From positions 1 to 64,000 of the forward strand of contig JAUIIK010000007.1 of the NCBI GenBank assembly GCA_030431755.1: DNA of 64,000 bases, in the 5' to 3' direction. Positions 51,370-60,900 of the stretch are shown piece after piece. Within the stretch, counting starts at the first letter, position 1; every line of letters begins with the position of its first letter. Both the position numbers and the translations under genes were made by a program. This stretch comes from Chloroflexia bacterium (GTDB lineage: Bacteria; Chloroflexota; Chloroflexia; Thermomicrobiales; CFX8). Under the pieces are notes generated by a model that saw only the letters and a list, made by a program, of their open reading frames with translations, ran no database searches and had not been told where the DNA came from.

Positions 51370-53310
51370 CTAGCTAGGCGACGCAGCGTCGCTACCGGAA
51401 TCGAACCATTGATCGTTCCGCGATCTGAGATCATGGTAGAGCAAGGTCATCCCGATTGCGCCAATTGGATAGAGCAGCGCGAAGATCAGGCTACTCACGA
51501 AATTCACCAGGCCGAGCGGGCGGCTGGGAATCGCCAGCAGTAGGAAGATCGCAAACAGCGGCCCGGTCAGGAGCACGATCACGTAGAGCACGACGCTCGT
51601 GACGGCCGACCGCACTGGTTCCATCTCGGCGACGTCGGCGCTCTCGCGGATTGCCCGTTCAGACTCCGCATCTTCGACAATGACAGTCTGGCCGATATAG
51701 AGCACACCCACAAGACGCCGCGCGGCCCGGGGAATCCCGACGATCGTCAGGGCCTGGGCAAGCGCGCGCACGACGGCCTTCAGCCGGGTATAGAGAATCC
51801 GCCAGACGACCTCGGTTCCGTGCCGGTACGACTCAACCACTCCAGGGCGCGCGCCATCGCGGATGCGAGTCATCGCGTAGATCACCGCCGGCGACACGAA
51901 GATCACGGCTATTGCCACCTGAAAACTGCCGAGCAGCAGCAGCAAGAACACCCGCACGCCTGGAAAGCGCTCCATCATCCCGAGCAGGGGCTCGACCGGC
52001 GGGATCGTGAAGAGCAGCGTCTGAATGAGCGCAACCACGAAGCCGACCGGCAGGAGCATCAACCCGATCAAGCCGAAGGTCCGGGCGTTGGCGCGGTAGT
52101 AGCCGAAGGTCCGCCGGATCGTGCCGAGCGCGTAGCTAACGAACCAGGAGGTCGCGACGAAGATGACGCCGAAGATCCCAATTACCAGCGCCGGCGTCGA
52201 GTTGAAGGCAACCAGCACCCCCGACCCGGCAGCAACGACGCCGCAGAAGAGATCGATCGGCCCCTGGCCAAAGCCCTCGTACTCCGGCACGACCAGACTC
52301 GAATCGCGCACGTTCTCGGACCAGGTCACCGGCTCGTTCCAGGACGCCTTCGTGTTCGGCCCGGTTGGCCCGTTCCACTCCGACCTCTTCAGCTCGCCCC
52401 AGCGTCCGGTGTAGCCGAGCCAGGCGTAGGGGTCATCGGGCCCGGAAGGCTCGTGCGGCACAACCAGCGCTTCGAGCGCAATCCGCCGGTGCGGGCCTTT
52501 CGAGTTCTCGCAGCCGAAGCCTGTGCCGTTCTCGGCCAGACCAAGATAGATCGCCGGCTTGTACTCGCTGGCGTGGGCCCCGCGCGCCGTGTAGATCACC
52601 GGATGTCCGTCTTCGAGCGCCAGCTTGTCGTCGCCCCAATCCGCGCTCTCGCCGCCGCCATGCTGGGCGTAGACCACCCGCTCAGGGTCGCTCAACAGAG
52701 CCTCTTCGGCGCTCGTCGCGTCGAAGAAGAGCATGATCATCTCCCAGTCGCCCTCGTGGGTGTTGTTCCAGTCGTTCAGATAGAAGTAGAGCCAGTACTG
52801 AAGCACGAGCGTATCTGTGCCCGGCTCCAGATAGATGTGGGCATAGGCGACATTGCGGGCCTCGCCGCGATGCTCGGCGAAATACTGCCGATAGGTGCAA
52901 CCAGGCGCGACCGGCGAGCCGGGGTAGTTGAGGAAGTCCGGCGGCTCGCGGCCATAGAGGTCCGCCGCCAGCGGAGCGTCGGCAACCGTCGACCATTCCC
53001 CGGAAGGTTCGCCATTGTCCGAGGTCAGCAGCGGGATCTCCTCGCGCCCGAGCACGAAGTCGACTGCAACGGGGTCAAAGCCCTCGTTCTCCTCGTCACA
53101 GATGTTGCTGTTGACCTCGCGCAGGTAGACCACCGGCGCATAGCGGTCAGCCAGCTCTTGATCGGCGCTGCTTGCGGCCTCTTGCGCTGCCCGCGCGATG
53201 GCGGGGGAGAAGCCATGCACGCCAACCGGCAAGCTCGCTAACCATGGCGCTGTGATGAGAACAAGTCCGACGATCGCTCCGCGTCGCATATAGCTCCCGT
53301 GCCTATGCAT
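51370..53310 (-). CDS. Vps62-like protein with signal peptide and C-terminal membrane domain
   Basis: The 646-residue protein starts with a signal peptide (MRRGAIVGLVLITAPWLASLPVG after a short leader). An extracytoplasmic domain of ~300 residues follows, with DRYAPVVYLREVNS, LQYWLYFYLNDWNNTHEGDWEMIMLFFD and YTARGAHASEYKPAIY. These are characteristic of the Vps62-related family. From ~residue 350 there are at least five membrane helices, ending in a short charged tail. Vps62-type domains occur in fungi and bacteria, and their molecular role is unknown. The combination with a polytopic C-terminus is less common. The start may be ATG 53310 or the Met seven codons later. Confidence 0.75.
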   Translation of the reverse strand: MHRHGSYMRRGAIVGLVLITAPWLASLPVGVHGFSPAIARAAQEAASSADQELADRYAPVVYLREVNSNICDEENEGFDPVAVDFVLGREEIPLLTSDNGEPSGEWSTVADAPLAADLYGREPPDFLNYPGSPVAPGCTYRQYFAEHRGEARNVAYAHIYLEPGTDTLVLQYWLYFYLNDWNNTHEGDWEMIMLFFDATSAEEALLSDPERVVYAQHGGGESADWGDDKLALEDGHPVIYTARGAHASEYKPAIYLGLAENGTGFGCENSKGPHRRIALEALVVPHEPSGPDDPYAWLGYTGRWGELKRSEWNGPTGPNTKASWNEPVTWSENVRDSSLVVPEYEGFGQGPIDLFCGVVAAGSGVLVAFNSTPALVIGIFGVIFVATSWFVSYALGTIRRTFGYYRANARTFGLIGLMLLPVGFVVALIQTLLFTIPPVEPLLGMMERFPGVRVFLLLLLGSFQVAIAVIFVSPAVIYAMTRIRDGARPGVVESYRHGTEVVWRILYTRLKAVVRALAQALTIVGIPRAARRLVGVLYIGQTVIVEDAESERAIRESADVAEMEPVRSAVTSVVLYVIVLLTGPLFAIFLLLAIPSRPLGLVNFVSSLIFALLYPIGAIGMTLLYHDLRSRNDQWFDSGSDAASPS

Positions 53311-53336
53311 TCAGCGCAACACGTCCGAAGAGCTCC

Positions 53337-54770
53337 TCATTGCTGGACGATGTCGCCGGCGTCGTCGAGGGCGAGACTCTCCGCCGCGACGGCGGCGGCG
53401 AACTCCTGATAGTCGCGCTCATTCTGGTCCGCATAGGCTACCGCAAAGTCCGCGAGCGCGTCGATGAGCGTGTCGCCCGCGCCGAAGTACCCGGCAATGG
53501 CCGCCGGGCTGGCGCTGCGCCCGTGCGCGTAGGCGAGCGTCAGCCCACAGAGCCGGGCGTAGCCTTCCATCTGCCGGGGCGCGTATGTCTCGATTGGCGC
53601 GGATGATTTCATATCCCGGAGCTGACGCCAGTAGAAGTCGCGGTGCGTGCCCTCCAGCGTTGGCACACGCGTCCAGCCCAGGAAGCTGTCGCTGGCAGCC
53701 TGCATCAGGCGCTGCCCTTCCACGACCCGCTGCCCCTGGTTGTCGTAGGCGCTCGGAGCCAGGAACTCCGCAAGCACAGATGGACCTGCTTCCTTTGCCT
53801 GGAGGATCAACGGATCTCCCGCGTCGCGGCCCACGAAGAGCCCGATGAAGCAGCGCGTGCCGACGCTGCCGACGCCGACGACCTTGAGGGCCATATGTTG
53901 TAGCTCGTAGCGCTCAAGCAGGTGGCGGCGCGCATCGGGCAGCGACATGCGGTAGCCGTCAAAGGCAACCTGGACAGCTTCACGCAAGTGCTCGGGGTGC
54001 AGATCGGCACGCAGCTCTGATAGCGGCACGACGAAGGGTGGGTCGGAGATGAACGTGTATCTGCCGTCCACGATGATCGCCAGTTTGGCAAGCGCCTGGT
54101 GGCTATCCCGCGTGCGCGCCTTCGCAAAGAACTTCTCCTGGCGCCGCGTCATGCGTTTCGACTCGGCCTTTGACAGGCTCAGGTTCTCCGACAGGAACGC
54201 CGGAATGTCCTCGGCGCGTACATGGGCGTACCAATTATCGAGCGCTGAACGCCCGGCCAGCTGCACCATCGTATCGCGGTAGAAGCGCACTGCGGTCCTG
54301 GCAATCGCCCAGGCCTGCTTGCGTTTGAAACCGTTATGCCTGGAGGCGATCACGAAGCTCGCCGCAAGGCGCTTGACATCCCATTCCCACGGGCCGGCCA
54401 GTGTTTCATCGAAGTCATTCAGGTCAAAGATCAGATTGCGCTCCGGCGAACCGAAGAGCCCAAAGTTCGCCAGGTGCGCGTCGCCGCAGATCTGCGCCTG
54501 CAAGCCGGTCGCCGGAGTCGTGACGAGGTCCGCCGCCATGATCCGCGCGCTACCCCGAAAGAAGGCAAAGGGCGACTCGCTCATGCGCTGATGCCGATAC
54601 GGCACCAACCAGTCCAGCCGCGTGGCATTCTGACTGAGAATCATCTCAACCGGGCTACGGCGGTTCGGCGCGGGCTGCCATTCAGCATGGCTCGAACGGG
54701 GCGTCAGCTTCCGCAGCAATTTCCCCTCGGCCCGGCCCTGGCCTGGAGAGGTAGCAACGATCACGCTCAC
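53337..54770 (-). CDS. DUF2252 family protein
   Basis: The 477-residue protein matches DUF2252: PFAFFRGSARIMAADL, ICGDAHLANFGLFGSPERNLIFDLNDFDETLAGPWEWDVKRLAASF, and late residues VGVGSVGTRCFIGLFVGRD and LQAKEAGPS. The GDAHLxNF and DxNDFD motifs resemble the catalytic and metal-binding parts of phosphotransferase-fold kinases, so a kinase-like function is plausible but unproven. Length is normal for the family. Start is GTG. It is 26 bp upstream of the Vps62-like gene, so likely cotranscribed. Confidence 0.88.
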   Translation of the reverse strand: MSVIVATSPGQGRAEGKLLRKLTPRSSHAEWQPAPNRRSPVEMILSQNATRLDWLVPYRHQRMSESPFAFFRGSARIMAADLVTTPATGLQAQICGDAHLANFGLFGSPERNLIFDLNDFDETLAGPWEWDVKRLAASFVIASRHNGFKRKQAWAIARTAVRFYRDTMVQLAGRSALDNWYAHVRAEDIPAFLSENLSLSKAESKRMTRRQEKFFAKARTRDSHQALAKLAIIVDGRYTFISDPPFVVPLSELRADLHPEHLREAVQVAFDGYRMSLPDARRHLLERYELQHMALKVVGVGSVGTRCFIGLFVGRDAGDPLILQAKEAGPSVLAEFLAPSAYDNQGQRVVEGQRLMQAASDSFLGWTRVPTLEGTHRDFYWRQLRDMKSSAPIETYAPRQMEGYARLCGLTLAYAHGRSASPAAIAGYFGAGDTLIDALADFAVAYADQNERDYQEFAAAVAAESLALDDAGDIVQQ

Positions 54771-54791
54771 GGCAAGCGCCTTTCTCGGCCG

Positions 54792-55943
54792 CTAGTCGCG
54801 GTCCGTGGTTGACCGCGCGCGACCTGCCCGGGCCGCGCTAAAGCGCTGCTCGTTGAAGGGCCGGTAACGGTCATAGAGGGTGACGATAAGGGTCAGCAGC
54901 AACACGAAGAAGATGACGACACGAATTGAATCCTCGGCATCCGGATTGTCGGACACAAGCGCCAGCCAGACCATGGCCAACCCGAAGTTGATGACGGCCA
55001 TCACGCCAAACTGCCGGGGCATCGAGGCCCAGCTGTGGCCGCGCCGCGCCAGCCAGACGCCGACGAAGGCGTTGGCCGCGACGATGACGGCGATGTTGAT
55101 GAAGAACCAGACGCTGCTGGCTTGAATATTCGGAAGGATCTGGGAGAAGATGATGCCGATCAAACCGACGAGCACGACCTTCTCAACGAGTGCTGGCAGG
55201 CTGATTCGCTCGGCGGGCGGGGGTGTCACCGTGACATCGACATCGTTGTGCACGTTGGCGTCCCACGTCAGCGCCCAATTCTCCCTGGGCAATCGCTTTC
55301 GGATTGCCCGGTAGAGCGCGACAGCAACACCGGCAATGACAACGACAACCGGAATCGCCCAGAGATTGTCGCTGATTGCAGATATCCAGCCCGTGTCGGT
55401 CGGCACGCCGAGAATGTCTTTCTTAATGACGTCGGTGGTATCGAGCTCGGCGACGTGCAGCCAGTACTCCTGCGGCAGCTTGATGAAGATCCAGATGAAG
55501 GCCGCGGCGCCGATGACTGCCCGTGTCGTCAGCCGCAACGGATTCCAGCGCGTGCAGGCCGCCTCATAGAAGTCAAAGAAGTACTCGAAGGTGTTGGGGA
55601 AGACCAGCAGCAGCGGCCGCCATTGGGAGATTTCGAAGGCGGCAACGCCAACCAGGCGGTAGTACCAGAGAAAGCGCGCCGTCTGGAAGGCGCTGAGGTT
55701 GGCCCAGTTGCGGAAGGTCGAGACATAGGCGATGGCCAGGTAATAGATATCGAGCGCCTTGTCGTAGGACTCGTAGCCATCGAGGTTCAGCGTTGTAAAA
55801 GTCTGGTAGATCGTCTGGTCGACGGCATCGAGCACCAGCGAGGCAATCATCGCCGGCAGCGGATAGCGCGGGATCCAGAGTGGCACGCCGATACGCAGGC
55901 CAACAACCAGCAGGAAGACAAGTATGTTGGTGAAATCGGTCAT
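54792..55943 (-). CDS. Polytopic membrane protein of unknown function
   Basis: The 383-residue protein has about eight to nine hydrophobic segments, starting at the extreme N-terminus (ILVFLLVVGLRIGVPLWIP). Between the fifth and sixth lies a ~60-residue soluble stretch (RKRLPRENWALTWDANVHNDVDVTVTPPP). The C-terminal tail is basic. GGAAGCC precedes the ATG. It is first of a leftward run (55943 to 50604) and lies 21 bp from DUF2252. I do not recognise the family. Confidence 0.75.
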   Translation of the reverse strand: MTDFTNILVFLLVVGLRIGVPLWIPRYPLPAMIASLVLDAVDQTIYQTFTTLNLDGYESYDKALDIYYLAIAYVSTFRNWANLSAFQTARFLWYYRLVGVAAFEISQWRPLLLVFPNTFEYFFDFYEAACTRWNPLRLTTRAVIGAAAFIWIFIKLPQEYWLHVAELDTTDVIKKDILGVPTDTGWISAISDNLWAIPVVVVIAGVAVALYRAIRKRLPRENWALTWDANVHNDVDVTVTPPPAERISLPALVEKVVLVGLIGIIFSQILPNIQASSVWFFINIAVIVAANAFVGVWLARRGHSWASMPRQFGVMAVINFGLAMVWLALVSDNPDAEDSIRVVIFFVLLLTLIVTLYDRYRPFNEQRFSAARAGRARSTTDRD

Positions 55944-56150
55944 AGCTGGCTTCCCGTCCCGCCGCGACGGGCCAAGGCTCCGGGAGCCGGGGCACCCCGT
56001 TCGTGACGCGTTCTCGAATCAGGACCAATGGCACGGCCTGCAGCATAGCCAACAAGCAGCCCGCTGCATTTAGATAGTGATGCGCGAGCAAACGCCTCGC
56101 GCGCTCTCCGGCCGGCAGGATGCCAGTCTAGTTCAGATAAAGGACGTGTA

Positions 56151-56786
56151 GTGTCCAGTTTCGTCGAATGGTTGCTGGTGGCCACGCTGGCCGTCGTCTT
56201 CAATATCACTCCACTCTTCGCTCCGCCAACCGCCGGCTTGCTCGCCTATTTCCACATCAACAACGACATGGGCGTTATTCCACTGGCGCTCGTCGGCGGG
56301 TTGAGCGCCGCGGCGGGCCGTTTGGCCCTGGGGCTGGCGGGCCGCAGGTTCGGTCACCGTCTGATCCCCGCAAAGCGCCGTGCAGCCATCGAGCAGACTG
56401 TGGCGACGCTGGCCCGGAAACGCGCGTCCGGGGTCACTTACCTGGCGCTCTTCGCGGTTGGCCCAATCCCCAAAGGCACGCTCTTCGTCGCCGCCGGCAT
56501 GGCCAACCTGCCGCTGCTCCCCGGCGCGCTCGTTTTCGCCATCTCGCGCTCGGCGATCTACCTCGGCACACTGCTCGTCGCCACGACGGCGGTTGGCTCG
56601 CTGGAGAGTCTCTTCGGCCTGTCCGCGGTCGGCCCGCTCGGCATCGGCGTACAACTCCTGAGCCTCGTCGCGATGATCGTGCTCTTCCGCGCCGACTGGG
56701 GCCGCCTGCCGCAGCGCATCGAGGGGCTGCGTGAGCTCTACGGGACCCTGCGCGCCCGCGGCCGGCCTGCGGAGCTTGCCGAATAG
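56151..56786 (+). CDS. Integral membrane protein, possibly VTT/DedA-like
   Basis: The 211-residue protein has about five hydrophobic segments. The Gly- and Pro-rich re-entrant-like parts (LFAVGPIPKGTLFVAAGMANLPLLPGALVFAISRS) resemble the VTT/SNARE-associated and small multidrug-export families, without a decisive signature. GTG start at 56151 is supported by AAAGGA about 9 bases upstream. It is convergent with DUF1294, with only 4 bp between the stops. Confidence 0.7.
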   Translation: MSSFVEWLLVATLAVVFNITPLFAPPTAGLLAYFHINNDMGVIPLALVGGLSAAAGRLALGLAGRRFGHRLIPAKRRAAIEQTVATLARKRASGVTYLALFAVGPIPKGTLFVAAGMANLPLLPGALVFAISRSAIYLGTLLVATTAVGSLESLFGLSAVGPLGIGVQLLSLVAMIVLFRADWGRLPQRIEGLRELYGTLRARGRPAELAE

Positions 56787-56790
56787 ACAG

Positions 56791-57156
56791 CTAGAACAAG
56801 CTCACGAGCAGCAGCCCGGCGAAGACGACGGCGCTCGCGATGCCGGTCAACCAGAACTTCAGCCGTGTCGTCTTGTGACGCAGGAGGACCATCGCGGCGA
56901 GCGCCCCGGCAAAGCCCCCGGCGGCCGACACCAACAGCAGGCTGATCTCCGGCACTCGCAGCCCGTTGCGTTTGGCCTGGGCTTTGTCGTAGCCATACAG
57001 CAGAAAGCTCGGCACGGCCCAGGCAAGCACCCAGGCCAGGACCAGATTCAAGCCCGTCGCGATCACCAGCAGCACAAACAGCGCCAGTGAGGCGCCGCCC
57101 CCGATCACGCTATAGCGCCGCTGGAGTGACGGACGCGCTCTGCCCCGCGCTGCCAC
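56791..57156 (-). CDS. DUF1294 membrane protein
   Basis: The 121-residue protein has the DUF1294 pattern: SFLLYGYDKAQAKRNGLRVPEISLLLVSAAGGFAGALAAMVLLRHKTTRLKF. Four hydrophobic helices are seen. Start is GTG with GGAGGGAG 6 bases upstream. The family is of unknown function and often stands alone or is fused to a cold-shock domain, which is absent here. Confidence 0.88.
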   Translation of the reverse strand: MAARGRARPSLQRRYSVIGGGASLALFVLLVIATGLNLVLAWVLAWAVPSFLLYGYDKAQAKRNGLRVPEISLLLVSAAGGFAGALAAMVLLRHKTTRLKFWLTGIASAVVFAGLLLVSLF

Positions 57157-57192
57157 TACGAGCTCCCTCCGGCATCCACGTCCAGGCCCACG

Positions 57193-57699
57193 CTACCCGG
57201 CGTCTTCCTGCGCCAGGGCGTCGACGTCGGCTGAAGTCTCCGGGCCGAGCTCGTGGGACTCGAGCTGTCCTTCAAGGCGTTCCAATGTGTCCTCGACCAG
57301 CTCCCGCGAGCCCGCCTTGGAGAGCACGACGACGGCAGCCTTGCCCGGTTCCAGCTCATCGGCGATGCGCTGAATCTGCTCTTTCTTTATTCCGGTGTCA
57401 CGAATACGCCCGGCAAGCGCGCCGATGCCGCCGCCGGCGATGACAGAAGCAATCAGGCTCGGCGGGTAAATCAGGCCGACAACGCCGAGCACGAGCGCGC
57501 CGCGCCGCGCGCCTTTGCCGGCGGTCAGCTCGCGCGTCTCCTCGACTTTGAGCTTGCCGTCGTCCGACTTCGTCAGCATCGCCATATCGACGATGTCGAT
57601 AGTCGTTGCCTTGTGCATCGACTGCAACGTGTCGAGGATCACCTTGCTCGACTCCGTGTCATCGTAGAACCCCACGGTGAAATTGATCGTCTCGGCCAT
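57193..57699 (-). CDS. DUF1269-like protein
   Basis: The 168-residue protein has a ferredoxin-like N-terminal half (ETINFTVGFYDDTESSKVILDTLQSMHKATTIDIVDMAMLTKSDDGKLKVEET). A central Gly-rich hydrophobic hairpin (GALVLGVVGLIYPPSLIASVIAGGGIGALAGRIRDTG) and a second alpha/beta part (LEPGKAAVVVLSKAGSRELVEDTLERLEG) follow. This is the DUF1269/membrane-associated pattern. AAGGAG stands 5 bases upstream of the ATG. Function is unknown. Confidence 0.85.
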   Translation of the reverse strand: MAETINFTVGFYDDTESSKVILDTLQSMHKATTIDIVDMAMLTKSDDGKLKVEETRELTAGKGARRGALVLGVVGLIYPPSLIASVIAGGGIGALAGRIRDTGIKKEQIQRIADELEPGKAAVVVLSKAGSRELVEDTLERLEGQLESHELGPETSADVDALAQEDAG

Positions 57700-57944
57700 T
57701 GTGCTCCTTCATCCCTCGTCAACACGTAGCGGAGCGGCCAGCCCGTTCCGTTTCCCAGATTCGTGGTTACCGTCCCGGCGCGCGTCAACCGGATGGTCGT
57801 AGTTTGCGGTAGCAGTACCTGGCCAGCGCGCGCTAGCCGCCGGACGGCATTGGGACGTTTATTCACAGACTACACGCGCAGGAACTGCTACGATGCCAAC
57901 ATCGCTCCTGCTCTAGGCAACGCCGCATCACAAATGGGAGAACT

Positions 57945-60900
57945 ATGTCTGAAGCGCCACCCGAACCAACCACGCTGGAGCCGCCCGCCGCGCCCTCCTC
58001 GCTTGCCGGCGCGCGCCAGGAACTGCTGGACCTCGGGCTACGCAACACGCTCATCAACTACCGGACGCTCACATCCCGCGGCGTCGACGTTGTCGATGAG
58101 CGCCCGCCAGAGATCTTCAAGATCCTCGTCAGCGACGGCAAGAATATGTCCTTCGAGGCCGCGCCGGATGAGGTTGAGCGTGCCGAGGCAGGGCCGGAAC
58201 AGCCCGAGGACCGGCCGACCGGCAAGCTGGCGGCCCGTCACACCGACCGGCTGCTCCAGACCGGCGTCAACTCCGCCGAGCTGCAGAAGCGGCTGCTCAA
58301 CTCCTATCACTGGGCGCGGACGTCGCTCGAAGAGCAGGGCGTCAGTGTCCTCTACATCGCGCTCGGGATGCTCGAATGGTACGAGGATAAGAACGCCGAC
58401 AGGCTCCGGCGCGCGCCGCTGCTGCTCGTGCCGGTTGAGCTGGAGCGCTCGAACGCCCGCGACCGCTTCCACGTCCAGTACACCGGCGAGGATATTGGCG
58501 AGAACCTCTCGCTCGCGGAGAAGCTGGCCAGCGAGTACGGCGTCACCGCGCCAGCCTTCCCGGAGATCGACGACCTTGATGTCGACGCCTACCTGGCGGC
58601 CTGGGCGCAAGCGATCGCCGAACAGCCGCGTTGGCGCGTCAACAGCGACGCGGTAGCGCTCGGCTTCTTCTCCTTCGGCAAGTTTCTGATGTACCGCGAT
58701 CTCGATGAAGAGGTCTGGCCGGAAGAGCTCAAACCCGCCGACCACGAGGTCGTTGGCGCGCTGCTCGGCGATGGCTTCGAGAACACCGCGCCGGCCTACC
58801 CGGACGACACCTTTGTCGACCGCGTCGTCCAACCGGATGAGATCCACCAGGTCGTTGACGCCGACAGCTCCCAGACGATGGCGATCCTTGAGGCCAACTC
58901 AGGCCGCAACCTCGTCATCCAGGGGCCGCCCGGCACCGGCAAGTCGCAGACGATCACCAACATCATTGCCGAGTCCCTGGCTGCGGGGAAGACGGTGCTC
59001 TTCGTCTCCGAGAAGATGGCGGCGCTCGATGTCGTCAAGCGGCGGCTCGACGCCGTCGGCATCGGCGACGCCTGCCTCGAGCTCCACAGCCACCGCACCA
59101 ACAAGCGCAGCCTGCTCAACGAGCTGCAACGCACGCTCGAGCTCGGCTCCCCAGTCACCCAGAACCTGCAGACCGAGATGCAGCTACTGGAAGATGCCCA
59201 GCAACGGCTCAATGCCTACTGCACGGCGGTCAATCTGGCGGTCGGCGAGACCGGGATCACCCCGAGTCAGGCCTATGGCCGGCTGCTCCAGCGGACAGCC
59301 GCCGTCTCAGACATCGTTTGGCCGAAGATCGAGATCGAGAGTCTGCGCGAGTGGCAGGAGATCGAGTTCGAGCGCCGCGCTGGCATCGTGGTCGAGCTGC
59401 AAGCCCGCGTCGCCGCGATGGGCCCGCCGCAGGCGCACCCATACTACGGGCTGACGAAGACGGTGCTGTTGCCCTCCGATAAGGACCGCATCTTCGCCGC
59501 GCTCGACGCCAGTCGCGAGCAGCTCGCCGGGCTCGACCGTCAGCTGCGTGAACTCGCCGAGGCTCTAGGGCTGCCGGAAGCGCAAGCGCTCGACGAGGGC
59601 CGGCGGCTGGTCGAAGCAGCCCGCGCCTATGTGGACGCCCCACAGGCACGGCCCGACAACCTCGCCGACGAGCGCTGGCGCACTGCCGGCGATGAGCTCC
59701 GCACAGCCTTGACCGAAGGCCGCGCCCTCACCGAGATCCGGGAGCGTTGGGACGAGCCGCTCATCCCGGAAATCTGGGATCGCGATCTGCTGGAGATACG
59801 CCAGACGCTGGTCAACTACGAGTCGAAATGGTGGCGCTTCCTCTCCGGCGACTATCGCTCGGCGAAGAAGCAGCTCGCCGGCTTCGGACGCGGAGAGCTT
59901 CCAACGGAGATTGGCGAACAGGTCGGCATGATCGACCAGATCATGGAGTGGCAGCGGCTCAACCGGGACGCCGGCAACCGCGACGCGCTCGGTACGGCGC
60001 TGTTCGGCAGCGACTGGCGCGGCGCGCGGTCGAACTGGGACGACCTCGACCAACAGGCGAAGTGGGCTCAGTCGTTGCACGCGGGCATCGACCAGCAGGC
60101 GCTGCCCGCGGCGACGGTCACTGTCTTCGACCGCGCGCCCGAGCCGGCGTCGCTCACGGCCGCGGCGGAAGCGGCCGCAACGGGGATCGCAGCCTATACA
60201 GCCCAGCTCCAGGAGCTTCTCCGGATGCTTGAGATCGACCCGCAGGTCGCCGGTTGGGATACACCCGCGATCGAAACCTGGGCGCTCCCCGCCCAGCGCG
60301 ACCTCCTAGACGGCTGGTCTACCGGCCGGGGCGAGATCGACCAGGTCGTCGCGCTCAACGTCGCCCTCAACCGCTGCCGGGAGGAAGGCATCGCCGCCGT
60401 CGCCGAGCTGGCGGTCGCCTGGCCACACGCTTCGGAACGCCTCGCCGATGCCTTCCATGTCGCCCGCAACGAAGCCGTGATAGAACGTGCGCTGACCGAG
60501 CGGTCGGCCCTGCGCGATTTCGATGGCGCGGCGCACACGAGCGTTGCCGAACGCTTCCAGCAGCTTGACGAGACGCTGCTGCGCCACAATCGCCACCGGC
60601 TGGCGGAGACGCACTGGAAGCGGCTGCCCCGCCATCAGGGCGGCGGCCAGCTCGCCACATTGCGGCGCGAGTTCGAGAAGAAATCGCGACACCTGCCGAT
60701 TCGCAGGCTCATCGAGAACTGCGGCAACGCGGTCCAGGCGATCAAGCCCGTCTTCATGATGAGCCCGATGTCGATCGCCACCTACCTGCCGCCGGGCAGC
60801 GTGACCTTCGACGTTGTGATCTTCGACGAAGCCAGCCAGGTCCGGCCGGCCGAGGCGCTGGGCGCGTTGCTGCGGGGTCAGCAAGCCATCGTCGTTGGCG

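Noticed and set aside
51820-53241. 473-aa plus-strand ORF opposite the Vps62-like gene, and 323-aa ORF 55035..56006
   Set aside because: Low-complexity Arg/Pro/Asp-rich translations; the minus-strand genes have signal peptides and membrane helices.
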